NCBI GenBank assembly: GCA_030762935.1
Contig: CM060895.1
Span: 30,990,501-31,054,500, forward strand
Length of the DNA stretch: 64,000 nucleotides
Reading direction: 5' to 3'
Source: Hymenopus coronatus
Taxonomy: Eukaryota > Arthropoda > Insecta > Mantodea > Hymenopodidae
Below are positions 24,901 to 32,292 of the stretch, in pieces. The first letter of the stretch is position 1. Every line of letters begins with the position of its first letter. Below the pieces are notes generated by a model. It ran no database searches, was not told the origin of the DNA, and saw only the letters and a program-made list of their open reading frames with translations. The position numbers and the translations under genes were made by a program.

Positions 24901-27900
24901 ATTGTCACAGAGACGTTGGTTTGTAAGCTTGTGATAAAATCTCAGAATATGCAAGCAAAGCTTTCTCAAATTCATATTACTCATCATTTCAAATAGTACT
25001 CATAAGCCATGCAATACTTTAGCCACAACTTACTTGACAAAAGTGATGCAATTACTGTTGAAGCTAAGGATTATTTTTTTTTTCAGATTCACTCACTATT
25101 CAGAACAAATTAGCCACTTTCTTGATTTCAGATAATCTATATCTTTCAATTGTTAGCATAAACAAATTAATGTAGTTACATTATTCTTTTGTTTATAGAT
25201 CATCTTTACTATGATCAAAATAATATTAAGCTTTGGTTTATGTTGAACCAAGTATCATTGCCCTCCGTGGTGTAATGGTTACCATGCTGACTTCATATAC
25301 CCAAGGTCGCGGGTTCAAACCCGGCAAAGGATGATGGATTTTTTCGGGTGTAAAAATCCTTAGCATGGCTTCCTTTGGAAGGGAAGTAAAACAGTTGGTC
25401 CCTAGTCATAGATTTATGGCACGTAAAAGAACCTCAAGCCCGATAGAGAGGCCTCTGAGCAAAATTAAGCGGTCTTTCATGCCCAATTTAGAATGGGACG
25501 CTGAGAATCATAGCAGTTAAAGGGCATTCATAAGTAACATGCCATTTATTTAACCACAGTATCAAAATATTTATTGAATGGTGTTGTTATTTATAAATCA
25601 ATATTATAAATACAGATAAAGTAAGTAGCCAATATTAAATGGTAATGAATACCATATTATATGCGACTTATGAGATGAACATAATTACTACTCTCAAGTA
25701 ATTAAATATCTCAAACCTACTCCTGGTTCTTGCAAAACACAATCAAGCGGTTATGATTCTCGCGTCCCACTAGTTGCATAAATAGCTGTTACTGTTAAGC
25801 ATGCTTTTCTGCTGAAACATACAATAGAATGACATTGTTACATAAAACAGGATTTTTATGATGAATTTAGTGCTCAAAGTTAAAACAGGTTACTATACTA
25901 TTTCATTCAGTGTGCCATTTAGATTCAACCCTTAAACTATGGACTCCTTACCTTCTTAAATCAAAATGCATTTACTTTATAATATTCTTGGCAGTTTCAT
26001 ACTAGCCTTAAAATAAATCACTGAGATTACAAAAGTTTATTTTTTGCTTAAAAAATTTCATTATAAAATTGTTCATGAACCTGAATATTTGCACCAGCAT
26101 TAATAACTCAGTTCAAAAAGATAGCAGTCCAAAAATGCATTGACAAATGACAAATGTCTCTGCTAATTAAAAACAGCAACCACTAGCAATCTGCTTAAGT
26201 GCAATTACTCAAAAGTATTAACGATAAACCTTAAAAAGTGATTTTCTCAAAACTTAGATTTTTGTGTTGCTGTTGTTTTTATGTTTTGATATTTCTAACA
26301 CCAAATGTGGCTTAAACATTGTATACCATTCAGCAATGATCTAAACTTTGTGTATTCTTTTCTTTTGGAGTGCTTCCTATGTGATATACAGTTGTTTGAG
26401 AATGGCATAATGAGAACAAAGTATTTTTTGAATGCTTTCAATGTGTAGCACATGTGTTTTGCTGGCTTTGTTTGGCTTCCTGTTTAGTAAACAGTTTGAA
26501 AATTGCTGCTAAATGTTAAATAGGCTTGGCAGGAGATGGTCGCATGTTGGAAGAGGTACTGGAGTTCGCCCTGCAGCAGTGGTGTTCCCCACCCCCTCTG
26601 TCCCCTCCCCTGGCAGACCTCCCCCTGCCAGTGGGACTGACACATCTGGGTGGAGACCTAAACACACTGACTCGTAAGCATGCTGAATTCTTGCACTGTA
26701 TAAATAGACCATAGTTAGTGTTTCATATTAGTGTAGTAAAATAGATAAGATGATTTGAATATGCTCTCAGGTGAGTAATACCTTGGGAACTGTTTCCATC
26801 TGAAGGTTTAAAATTTCACATACTAGTCTTAATATCAATTTAGGAAATTTTCCCAATAGATTTTTCCTAAGCCTTTTACTGCTTTAAGAACTCCAAACAA
26901 TAACAGACGTCGGCTTCCCCTATTTCCGGAAGATATAAATTTTGTTAAAATATAAACATTTGAAATGCTTTATTTTCCTCATCTTGCCTCCTTGAAACAC
27001 CTAACTACAAATTCACCCATTGGAACCAAATGAGCTCTTTTAATGGCCCAAGTAATTAGAAAGCAAGTGTTAAATAGCCAGATTCCTCTTCTAAACGTTT
27101 AACTCATACTGTCAAGTTATTGCAGATATTCGAGTTTCTCTTTCTATTTTTTTTTTACCCTCACCTTTCTCTCTTTATGTTCTGCATATGTCATTCAGTT
27201 TTAAAATCAATTTTTTTCTGAAGTGTGTAAATCTGAATAAAATTTTAATAGTATATAAACTTATGTATGTTCCTTATAAATTTGTTATGCACTTAAATAT
27301 TGATTCCCAGTATAACCAAAAAATTACACTTACAGATAAAAATAATAATGCATTTAGCTGGCTTAGACTTTCATTTTATAATAATTGTGTAAATAAACTC
27401 ACAATACTTGAATTTTTGCCAACTTCCCTCCTCCCTTTGCAGAAAAATATAAATACCTTAGCAAATGAAAACATGCAATAATTGCTATTAAAAATGCTCT
27501 ATGCTGTTTATATAAGGAGAACAATCAGGGCCAAAGGTCAGTTGCAACAAACTTAAGAGAGTTCAGTTGATAGTTGAGTGTACAAGTGTTAAAGCCACAA
27601 GAAATAAACATTATTCTGCAGCAATTGAAATAGACATTTTTGCTATATGGCGTCAGAAGTGGGATGAACACCATGATGGAGGAGATGATGAAAATCTACC
27701 AGCTGAAATTCAGGAAATGAAATCTGGAATGGAGAAGATGGAAATGAAAAAGGAGTGTGAAATGGAGAAGATGCAGACAGAAATAAAAATGGAAATGTCC
27801 CAGATGAAGATGGAGCTATTAGCAGAAATCAAACATCTGTTCGACATAAAAAGGACATGAAAGAGCTTAGTGGTTATGTAGAAGACCATGGCCAGTACCT

Positions 27901-30900
27901 AATGCCCTGGAGGACTTTGAAGAATGTCTTATTGTCCTGGAGAGAAGAATTGATGGCAATGTCAAGGAACTGAATGTCATGGTAGAAAAGATGCTCGACG
28001 AAGGCTTAGGGATATGAAGGTTGTGTTGCCTGGACATGATGCAACATCTGTGCACATGAAGCCAATTTTCAAAGTCTTCGGTTGTCATTGCGGATTACTA
28101 ATGGTCAGGAGAGGAGGAAGCCCCACAGCTGATACCACCGTCCAGTAATGGACTGCTAAAATATTGAATTAGTTCGGAGACATCTGGAAAGTCCTCAAGA
28201 ACTAGTTTAAGAACCATTGCTTGGCCACAGCTTACAGCAGCTTACCACAGTCAGCTCGAGACAAAGCAAAACAGCCAGAGGAGATGATTTAGTGGTTTTG
28301 CCCTAGCAGTTGTACAGGTGGTTAATAAAGTCCTGCTGAATCTCCTATCTAGTTACATGTCCCAGAAGATGCCTACTACTTCATTGATGAGTGTGCAACT
28401 CTAAGATGCTAGACTGCAAGACAGTCCATGAAGCATTTATGGCCACATTAAGGATGGAGGTGACCAAGATAAGAGCTGCCTCCACTTCCAAGACCAAAAT
28501 TACTTGTAATGATGAGGATAATCAACCCAGAGACAATGACGACAACCTTCAAATGATGTGTGCTGGGGGGGTCAGCCAGGCAGGACATTAAGTGAAGGAC
28601 TGTCTACACTACACTTATGAGCAGATAGGAAATTAATAAGAACCAGCATGGTGATGGGCCCTAGTGATAGCATTGTGCGACACCTTGCCATTGTTGGTCT
28701 GGGTGACTCAGTTAGGCACTGGCCTTTTGATCCCAAGGTCGCAAGTTCAAAAAATTGATAGCCCCATGTAGGAAGTAGTAGACATACAACACAAAAAACA
28801 ATCAAGAACAAGTAATTATCGATCTACCACAAAAGAAATTACACAGGGTGTTCCCCAGGATTCAATACTAGGGCCTCTGTTGTTTCTAATATACATAAAT
28901 GATTTACTGAGCAACATTGAGCATGCTGATGTAGCCCTTTTTGCAGATGACACTAATATTCTTGTTAAAGGAGACAATGAAACTAGACTCTAAAATAAAG
29001 TAAACACCATAATGACATATCTCAGCAACTGGTTTAAAACAAATGAAATAATTATAAACAAAGAAAAAACTATTGCAATGGCTTTTCGTACATGAGACAA
29101 TGAAACTAGACTCCAAAATAAAGTAAACACCATAATGACATATCTCAGCAACTGGTTTAAAACAAATGAAATAATTATAAACAAAGAAAAAACTATTGCA
29201 ATGGCTTTTCGTACATGGCAGTGTAAAAACAGAATCAATCTTAAATTTCCTTTGATGGAAATAATATTGACTACAAAAGAGAAACAAAATTCTTGGGTAT
29301 ATTCGTGAATGAAAACCTTAAATAGGATAGTCTCACTCCTCAATTAGTTACTAAACTTGGCTCCACATGTCATATGCTCAAATGTCTAAAAGGTACACTA
29401 AATTTAGTAGGACTGAAAAATGTATATTTCGCTCATGCATTAGCATGTACATATATTTATAGCAGAAGTTGTAAAACATATTAAGAAAAATCAAGGTGAA
29501 TTATGCACAACTACAGATATCCATCCTCATAACACAAGAATAAAAAATGATCTTCATGTTTAGATATGCAGAACAAATATTTTAAAAAACAATTCACAAA
29601 TTAAACTATATAATAAACTACCCGCAAACATTAAAAAAATAGCAAAACTGAAACAATTTAATAAAGAAGTCAAATCCTTTCTACTGCAGCATACCTTTTA
29701 TTTAGAAAGTGAATATATGACAGTTCAATTGTAAATAATATACATTATAAACCTTGTATAAGTATTGTGCAAATTGTATATAATTATTGTTCTGTTGACG
29801 AAGTCCATATCATGCAACATGATCTAAATGGTGAATAAAACTTATTATTGTTATTACTGCTGTTATTATTATTATTATTATTATTATTAGTTATTGTTAT
29901 TATTTGCTGGTGTGTATAGAACTCCTGCAGAACAAAATTTTGGCATGCCAGCAGGGCTGATATTACCCTGGCAATTGATAGCTTTGTTAACAAAACAAAA
30001 AACACCATCTTGCCTGTAGAGAATGAGGCCCTGCTGGAATTGATTCTGGGACTACTTATATTCATTGTGAGGGTGGCTGAGACTGGAAGCCCTCTGGAGC
30101 CACGAGATGATATTGACATTAGCAGGAGAGTTTTGCGACTCAGTCAAGAGAAGGTGATGCTCTGGAGCCCCCACATGCATCCAGGGATCTGCAGGGTGAT
30201 CCTGGTAAACATTGTCTGCCTACAAGAAGAGTGATGGTGGTGAAGCTGCACCAGGAGGGCAGATCAGTGAACCTGATTTCAGACCAGAAGACTATTGAAT
30301 AGATTGTGAGTTGCTAGAGCATTGTTGTCTTACTGAGGAAGTGTCTCTGAGGCTGCTGAATTCATTGGACATGGATCAGAACATCCTCACAGAATGGAAT
30401 TGGGAGTATGCAATCCAAAGCCAGCACCATTGCACAATGTGGGATCCTGGATAGAAGACCTGCTGAAGAGTGCAGCTGACCACCTGAAGACAACACAACT
30501 GGGTAAGGTCTGGCGTCCACTTAGACGATATCACCTTGTCTTCAGCTAAGGGAAGATTGTGCTAACATAGTACTCCATCATATTGACACTAGAGATGCCA
30601 ATCTACCCAGTAACAACCAAGATGTGCTGCTCTGAAAAGCAAGCAGATATATGGAACATTCTGGAGGACATGAGATCCAGGGAAATTATTGAAGAGTTCA
30701 ACATCACTTGGCGTTTCCCTTTAGTCTTGCTACAAAAGAAGAAAAGCAAGCTATGCTTTTACATGATCTTTAGGAAGCTATATGCTGTCATCAAAAGGTC
30801 TTTTCCCTTACCCCAATTGTATCAGCCACCTTCCAGCATCTCATGAAATCATTGATGAGAAGGTTGATTTACAATGCCCATTTACATTAAAGGAGATGTG

Positions 30901-32292
30901 AATATTCTATATTATATATGATATCAACAGAACAATAAGTTAGCATGTTTTGGATATATGTGTATGGAACAAGATAGGTTACCAAAAAATTGCTCTTAAA
31001 TGGATTCCATCAAGGAGACAAAAAAGAGCACAACCATCAAAAATGTGGAAAAATGTAGTTATGTAAACCATGAAAAAGAGACAATTAAGAAATGAACAAT
31101 GGATAGATAGAATGATGTGTGGCAATATGAAAGGATGTCTAATGTGTATTTAATCTTCAAATAACATTGTAAAAAGTGATTAATAATAATTACTTATAGA
31201 CTTAAAATTAAAGTATTGTTCATCTATATAAATTGATGAGTAGTTCAGAAATTTGACAGTATTAAGAAGAAAATTGAGTTTTTAAAAATACACACACATT
31301 TATAATAATGAAGTTCCATAACAGTTCAATGAACTCAGCATAACTTTCGATTGTTGCATGTGTGTAGCCCCATTTAAACTTCTGCGTCATACCAGAAGTT
31401 TTGACTTGAGAAACAACTGGCCTTTGAACTCTAGCTTTTTTAATGTGGGATTTAATCGTTATTAACACAAAATACACTTCATACTTCCAGACTTTGCTAG
31501 AGTTACTATAATTAAAAATATGAGGACTCCCTGCCAGGAAATGAACTTGAGACCTCTGGGTTGAGAAGCTAAGACTCCTTACCACTCAACTGTGGAGATA
31601 GTCAATAGCTTATATCTTGAACAAATTATTTTTTTAAATTCAATCACAAGCAATTAAAATGCTCATCTATTTCATATGGCTTCAATATTTTGCTGATCCA
31701 AGGCCTATTTGAGAGAGAAAAAAGTATAAAAACAAGATATATAGTGAATAAGTGAGTTGTGTCCCTTTTCCCTTTGCAATTTTTATTCAACATTGTTAAA
31801 TAGGATCAGCAGCATGAACTTGATTTAATTAGAAGTATTCCAGTCTCTTATGGATGTATTTTAACAGTGAAGAATTAATAATAAATGGAATTACAAAATG
31901 TTTAAAGCTAAAATGCACGATCCAGGAAGAAAATATAAGTGAAACACAGGGAAATTTAGAACCAGACACCTCTAGTTGATTTCCCCGCTATAAATTTCAC
32001 TTTTCTTCTCCCTATCTTTTCAGGCAAATCATTTTCAATTTCAATTGTTCATATTTGCATATTTCATTAGCCACATCTTAAATCTCTTCTTCCCTCATTG
32101 ACACAGGAAGATTAGGTCATATCTGATATTAAATTGCCTTCTGTTATTTAAAGAAACATGCCACGAATTTACTGAATAAATGTGATATTCCAGGCCAAGT
32201 AGTGAGGAGGATGATCCTCCAGTACAAGGCCCTCTACCATTTGAGCCCGATGATGCACCTTGGAAGAAGTCGGAATCTGGGATTCGCAAGTT
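6814..32292 (+). CDS. Rilpl: Rilpl, RILP-like Rab effector adaptor (partial gene, joined exons)
   Basis: A cytoplasmic adaptor of the RILP family. Vertebrate RILPL1/2 bind LRRK2-phosphorylated Rab8/Rab10 through the RH2 domain and link them to motors and the cilium base. Exons 6814-6949, 9750-9877, 12934-13137, 15568-15740 and 32194-32292 join through GT-AG introns with compatible phases into 246 codons without a stop. Residues 1-156 are a charged coiled coil. Residues 170-208 are RH2, with DPNRPRF and HERNELKARV. Arg175, Arg177 and Lys194 fall where human RILPL2 R130, R132 and K149 contact phospho-Rab8A. The tail has VQGPLPFEPDDAPW and ESGIRK, matching the ESGIKRL of RILPL1. The RH1 exon and final exon are not in view. 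The intron before the last exon is 16.4 kb. Confidence 0.9.
6950..7619 (+). other. Rilpl intron, no feature recognised
   Basis: The first 670 bases of the intron 6950-9749. AT-rich with no element I can assign. Confidence 0.5.
7620..8340 (+). mobile_element. Non-LTR retrotransposon 3'-end fragment
   Basis: With frameshifts, the + strand encodes NSEWVNILQKNLRSNEQ, EIWRRRENNITG and ARKRFEDIEIKN. It then has a C-terminal zinc-finger-like PLCGDSEDTEDIFYCK (C-x2-C with a degraded H-x4-C). These blocks match, in order, the C-terminal frame of the minus-strand non-LTR relic at 35305-35829 (MWRRRENNVNN, ARKRFEDIEIQK, CPICGGNKNMEHILFKC). The copy is 5' truncated, lacks the RT domain and carries many stops. 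It sits in a Rilpl intron. Confidence 0.8.
8341..9749 (+). other. Rilpl intron, unassigned
   Basis: No known element is recognised. There is a run of 11 G at 8732-8742. A minus-strand open frame at 8809-8492 (105 codons) has no recognisable domain and spans the G run. A short inverted pair, CTTAAACTG/CAGTTTAAG, occurs near 9075-9100. Confidence 0.4.
9750..9877 (+). CDS. Rilpl: Rilpl exon: coiled coil
   Basis: The acceptor ATGTTTCAG is followed by CC, completing the GCC codon from the previous exon. A competing AG five bases later would create an immediate stop. The exon encodes AQALSPEVDVAVLQRLRNLI, then DQQRDDIRARDRELNSKSADLEN (residues 46-88), rich in heptad-spaced leucine and charged residues. 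The donor is AAT|GTAAGT, and the exon ends on a full codon. Confidence 0.9.
9878..10744 (+). other. Rilpl intron, unassigned
   Basis: AT-rich intron with a poly-T tract near 10648-10672. I see no gene or element. Confidence 0.45.
10745..11030 (+). repeat. tRNA-headed SINE-like repeat with G18 run
   Basis: GGGGGTAACATATCTGCCTC and, about 35 bases on, GAGTTTGAATCTTGG look like degenerate A and B boxes. They are followed by a poly-T-bearing body (CTGAGTTTTCCATTATCCTGAGG). The run of 18 G at 10992-11009 is at its 3' side. It resembles the minus-strand repeat at 430-665. It is not a working tRNA. Confidence 0.4.
11031..12933 (+). other. Rilpl intron, unassigned
   Basis: AT-rich. Open frames of 60-70 codons on both strands (for example 11348-11551 and 12347-12553) have AT-driven composition, no domains and no splice partners. 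I see nothing else. Confidence 0.5.
12934..13137 (+). CDS. Rilpl: Rilpl exon: second coiled coil
   Basis: The acceptor is ACTGTTAG and the exon starts on a full codon. It encodes 68 residues (89-156), including KELRRKHRGSQAQVRSLIDE and LRQRLGLAQKENEDLAK, a strongly conserved stretch in arthropod RILP-like proteins. The donor is CAG|GTAAGA in phase 0. Confidence 0.92.
13138..15567 (+). other. Rilpl intron, unassigned
   Basis: AT-rich intron. Around 15080-15190 the phrase ACCAGAGGGCAAGGC and its surroundings look less AT-rich than the flanks and may be a repeat remnant, but I cannot assign it. The final 60 bases form the T-rich tract of the next acceptor. Confidence 0.45.
15568..15740 (+). CDS. 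Rilpl: Rilpl exon: RH2 phospho-Rab-binding domain
   Basis: The acceptor is a long T-rich tract ending TTTTAG. The exon encodes residues 157-213 plus two bases. YDLDDPNRPRFTTAELKEIL and HERNELKARVSDLEDELEMY form the RH2 helix pair. The residues known to read phospho-Rab in RILPL2 (two arginines two apart and a lysine 17 residues on) are all kept as Arg175, Arg177 and Lys194. The donor is TTC|GTAAGT in phase 2. It joins in frame to 32194, with or without the candidate exon 26524-26673. Confidence 0.93.
15741..16231 (+). other. Rilpl intron, unassigned
   Basis: The start of the 16.4-kb intron. Nothing is recognised before the palindrome. Confidence 0.5.
16232..16690. repeat. Near-perfect 225-nt palindrome (foldback element)
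   Basis: The left arm 16232-16456 and right arm 16465-16690 are reverse complements with, by eye, a single one-base gap (AATAGTGCAAC against AATAGTTGCAAC). An 8-nt spacer, AATTGATA, separates them. The arms carry no protein-coding frame that I recognise. A diverged single arm lies at 2205-2368, so the arm is part of a dispersed family. The arms' near-identity means recent formation, gene conversion or an assembly artefact. It lies in the 16-kb Rilpl intron, where its transcript would form a long hairpin RNA. Confidence 0.9.
17134..17528. mobile_element. Hairpin MITE-like element
   Basis: About 395 bp bounded by ATAAGGTAAC at 17135 and GTTACCTTAT at 17518. The inner sequences (GTGGCTCTTTCC, AGTGGTACCGGCAAAG against GTGGCCTCTCTCC, TGTGGTGCCTGCAAAG on the other strand) stay complementary for about 80 nt at moderate identity. 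The minus strand across the right half is open for 75 codons, which I attribute to the inverted repeat and not to a gene. No transposase is inside, so it would be non-autonomous. Confidence 0.6.
17529..20651 (+). other. Rilpl intron, mostly unassigned
   Basis: A segment near 18715-18790 (CACTGAAGATGCTGACTG, then TATTCGAAACGCATGG) has the look of the hairpin found in Penelope-like and related elements, but no coding part is visible. A TA-rich stretch (alternating ATATAT/TGTAATATAT) occupies about 19450-19512. A moderately GC-rich block at 20200-20640 may be a repeat disrupted by the transposon at 20652. Otherwise nothing is seen. Confidence 0.4.
20652..21975 (-). mobile_element. Tc1/mariner-superfamily transposon (DD41D type) with TIRs and TA flanks
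   Basis: The ends are CAGGGTGTA at 20652 and its complement CACCCTG ending at 21975. Each is flanked by TA (20650-20651, 21976-21977), the Tc1/mariner target duplication. The TIRs match for about 45 bp (TGAATATYGGGGTTTTAACTC, TTTATAA), with a second inverted block further in (GATATGTCAAA, AACTCAAAC). A single transposase gene on the minus strand fills the inside. The total of 1324 bp is typical for the superfamily. The ends look intact but the transposase is broken. Confidence 0.92.
20749..21794 (-). pseudogene. Broken DD41D transposase
   Basis: It starts at ATG 21794 with MATSKQKAFCVLQFAKTKS. The N-terminal helix-turn-helix region (DUF4817-like: VQRAFCSKFGCDPPSDKNIR, GCLCKGKSVGRPGVSEE) leads to PYRL, then a TAG at 21449-21447. 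The frame resumes to VVFSDELTFYLSGHVNTHN (first catalytic D). A frameshift follows near 21300. SENPHEMVQMQRDSPKVNVF and FIFQQDGAPPHWHNEVRDWL (second D) come next, then a second TAG in place of a usual Trp. The final block is PPCSPDLTPCNFYLWGF (third D), ending VEHL-stop at 20749. I count 41 codons between the second and third D. The length of about 348 residues matches the family. Two stops and one frameshift make it inactive. Confidence 0.92.
22275..22660. repeat. Degenerate tandem repeat, about 175-bp period
   Basis: Two and a fraction imperfect units. Recurrent words are TTTTCTATTTAGACAAC / TTTTCAATTAAGACAAC / TTTTCTATTATGACAAC, then CTTAxTRTAAYATATTGTA, and ACATAGCTGTAATAACAATTATGGATGC against TTAGCTGTAACAGTGATTATTATGGATAC. 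Units differ by substitutions and indels. No function is apparent. Confidence 0.55.
22661..25258 (+). other. Rilpl intron, unassigned
   Basis: Mostly AT-rich. The open frame at 23374-23643 (89 codons) includes NMPFSLFPEKQVNPTCRWCQ but has no recognisable domain or splice context that would connect it to Rilpl. I leave it unassigned. Confidence 0.4.
25259..25520 (+). repeat. tRNA-derived SINE
   Basis: A tRNA-like head at 25260-25335 has an A box (TGGTGTAATGGTTACC) and a strong B box (GGGTTCAAACCCGGC). The ends do not pair as a tRNA acceptor stem, so it is not a gene. The body contains GGCACGTAAAAGAACC and TCAAGCCCGATAGAGAGGCC, wording of a kind seen in other invertebrate SINEs. No clear poly-A tail or target duplication is seen. 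Confidence 0.75.
25521..26523 (+). other. Rilpl intron, unassigned
   Basis: AT-rich. Nothing is recognised up to the candidate exon. Confidence 0.5.
26524..26673 (+). CDS. Rilpl: Candidate Rilpl cassette exon (50 codons)
   Basis: A GC-rich island in AT-rich intron, bounded by AAATAG|G and ACTC|GTAAGC. It is exactly 150 nt. Spliced between 15740 and 32194 (phase 2) it stays open and adds a Pro/Ser-rich, basic linker (for example FPTPSVPSPGRPPPASG) between RH2 and the acidic tail. A second + frame is also open and reads MLEEVLEFALQQW then a proline-rich stretch. That frame looks more protein-like but does not fit the phase of exon 15568-15740. The upstream polypyrimidine tract is weak. It could instead be an exon of an unrecognised transcript or a chance GC island. 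Confidence 0.4.
26674..27485 (+). other. Rilpl intron, unassigned
   Basis: AT-rich. The + frame 27188-27481 (97 codons) is Asn/Lys/Leu-rich without a domain and is probably chance. Confidence 0.45.
27500..27664 (+). promoter_or_regulatory. LTR-like promoter, polyadenylation signal and primer-binding site
   Basis: A TATA-like TTTATATAAGG is at 27508-27518. AATAAA is at 27603-27608. A primer-binding-like TGGCGTCAGAAGTGGGA at 27648-27664 follows immediately before the Gag-like frame. This is the layout of the end of a 5' LTR. No matching 3' LTR was found, so the assignment rests on order only. Confidence 0.45.
27670..28600 (+). pseudogene. Gypsy Gag remnant with coiled coil
   Basis: The frame 27567-27860 holds a Met/Lys/Glu-rich heptad region (EIQEMKSGMEKMEMKKE, MQTEIKMEMSQMKMELLAEI). 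After frame breaks, 28391-28591 carries KTVHEAFMATLRMEVTKIR and near its end CAGGVSQAGH followed by a stop, then VKDC. That looks like a decayed C-x2-C-x4-H-x4-C zinc knuckle of Gag. Homologous pieces occur in the minus-strand gypsy relic at 5477-6400. Confidence 0.6.
28685..28765 (+). repeat. tRNA-like SINE head fragment
   Basis: GGTGACTCAGTTAGGCACTG followed by CCCAAGGTCGCAAGTTCAAA looks like A and B boxes. It sits at the left edge of the non-LTR insertion within the gypsy relic and resembles the minus-strand fragment at 2080-2145. Confidence 0.45.
28800..29889 (+). mobile_element. 5'-truncated non-LTR retrotransposon (Jockey/CR1-like)
   Basis: The frame reads GVPQDSILGPLLFLIYINDL (RT motif B, with Asp where Gly is usual), then ADVALFADDTNILVKG with an intact FADD box. 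KFLGIFVNENLK and, near the end, NKLPANIKKIAKLKQFNKEV form the usual C-terminal tail. It ends in a (TTA)n tract (29841-29889), typical of the simple 3' tails of such elements. Most of the ORF upstream of motif B is missing. Several stops are present. It is inserted in the gypsy relic 27486-30900. Confidence 0.85.
28971..29216 (+). repeat. 123-bp tandem duplication inside the RT
   Basis: The units 28971-29093 and 29094-29216 look identical by eye apart from one base, CTCTAAAAT in the first and CTCCAAAAT in the second. This makes a TAA stop in unit one and CAA (Gln) in unit two. The period is 41 codons, so the duplication itself preserves the frame. Confidence 0.9.
30583..30846 (+). pseudogene. 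Gypsy reverse transcriptase N-terminal fragment
   Basis: The frame has ILEDMRSREIIEEFNITW then FPLVLLQKKKSKLCFYMIFR and AVIKRSFPLPQL. This corresponds to gypsy RT fingers (MLxEMxxxGVIExSxSPW, VLVxKKDGxxRFCVDYRxLN, TxKDxxPLP). FCVDYR has become FYMIFR, so a conserved palm residue set is lost. The frame ends at a stop near 30846 and the catalytic YxDD portion is missing. Confidence 0.8.
30940..31110 (+). pseudogene. C-terminal scrap of an endonuclease-reverse transcriptase
   Basis: With one frame change, the + strand reads MFWIYVYGTR / MEQDRLPKK then LLKWIPSRRQKRAQPSKMWK. That resembles the common arthropod retrotransposon tail WFGHVxRMxxxRxPKxxLxWxPxGxRxRGRPxxxW. It is short, AT-rich and broken. 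Confidence 0.5.
31111..32193 (+). other. Rilpl intron with tRNA-like fragment
   Basis: On the minus strand at 31600-31515, GAGTGGTAAGGAGTCTTAGC and GTCTCAAGTTCATTTCC look like A and B boxes of a SINE head. A related fragment is at 37905-37850. The rest is AT-rich intron ending at the acceptor 32193. Confidence 0.4.
32194..32292 (+). CDS. Rilpl: Rilpl exon: conserved acidic and ESGIRK tail
   Basis: The acceptor GATATTCCAG is followed by G, completing the TCG codon. It encodes PSSEEDDPPVQGPLPFEPDD then APWKKSESGIRK (residues 215-246) and ends TT|GTAAGT with two bases left over. In RILPL1 the ESGIKRL motif is followed by a further basic or aromatic tail, so at least one more exon is expected downstream. 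I could not identify it in 32293-64000. Confidence 0.9.

Larger units (their letters stand above)
27486..30900 (+). mobile_element. Second Ty3/gypsy relic, + strand, interrupted
   Basis: The order is LTR-like end (27500-27645), primer-binding-like TGGCGTCAGAAGTGGGA at 27648, Gag coiled coil (27670-27860), Gag remnants to about 28600, a foreign insertion at about 28650-29890, then protease/pre-RT sequence with IEDLLKSAADHLK near 30450 and the RT N-terminus at 30583-30846. The rest of Pol and the 3' LTR are absent. Shared peptides with 2369-6782 (LEDLL-K/R-AAD, K-T-V/I-HE-A/T, LEDMRSREI/LEEIRSREI) show it is the same family in opposite orientation. Confidence 0.8.

Noticed and set aside
25259..25335. 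Functional tRNA gene
   Set aside because: A and B boxes are good, but the acceptor ends do not pair and the sequence runs into a SINE body.
28904..29343. Minus-strand frames of 117 and 127 codons with an internally repeated peptide
   Set aside because: They are shadows of the + strand reverse transcriptase. The peptide repeat is the 123-bp DNA duplication read backwards.
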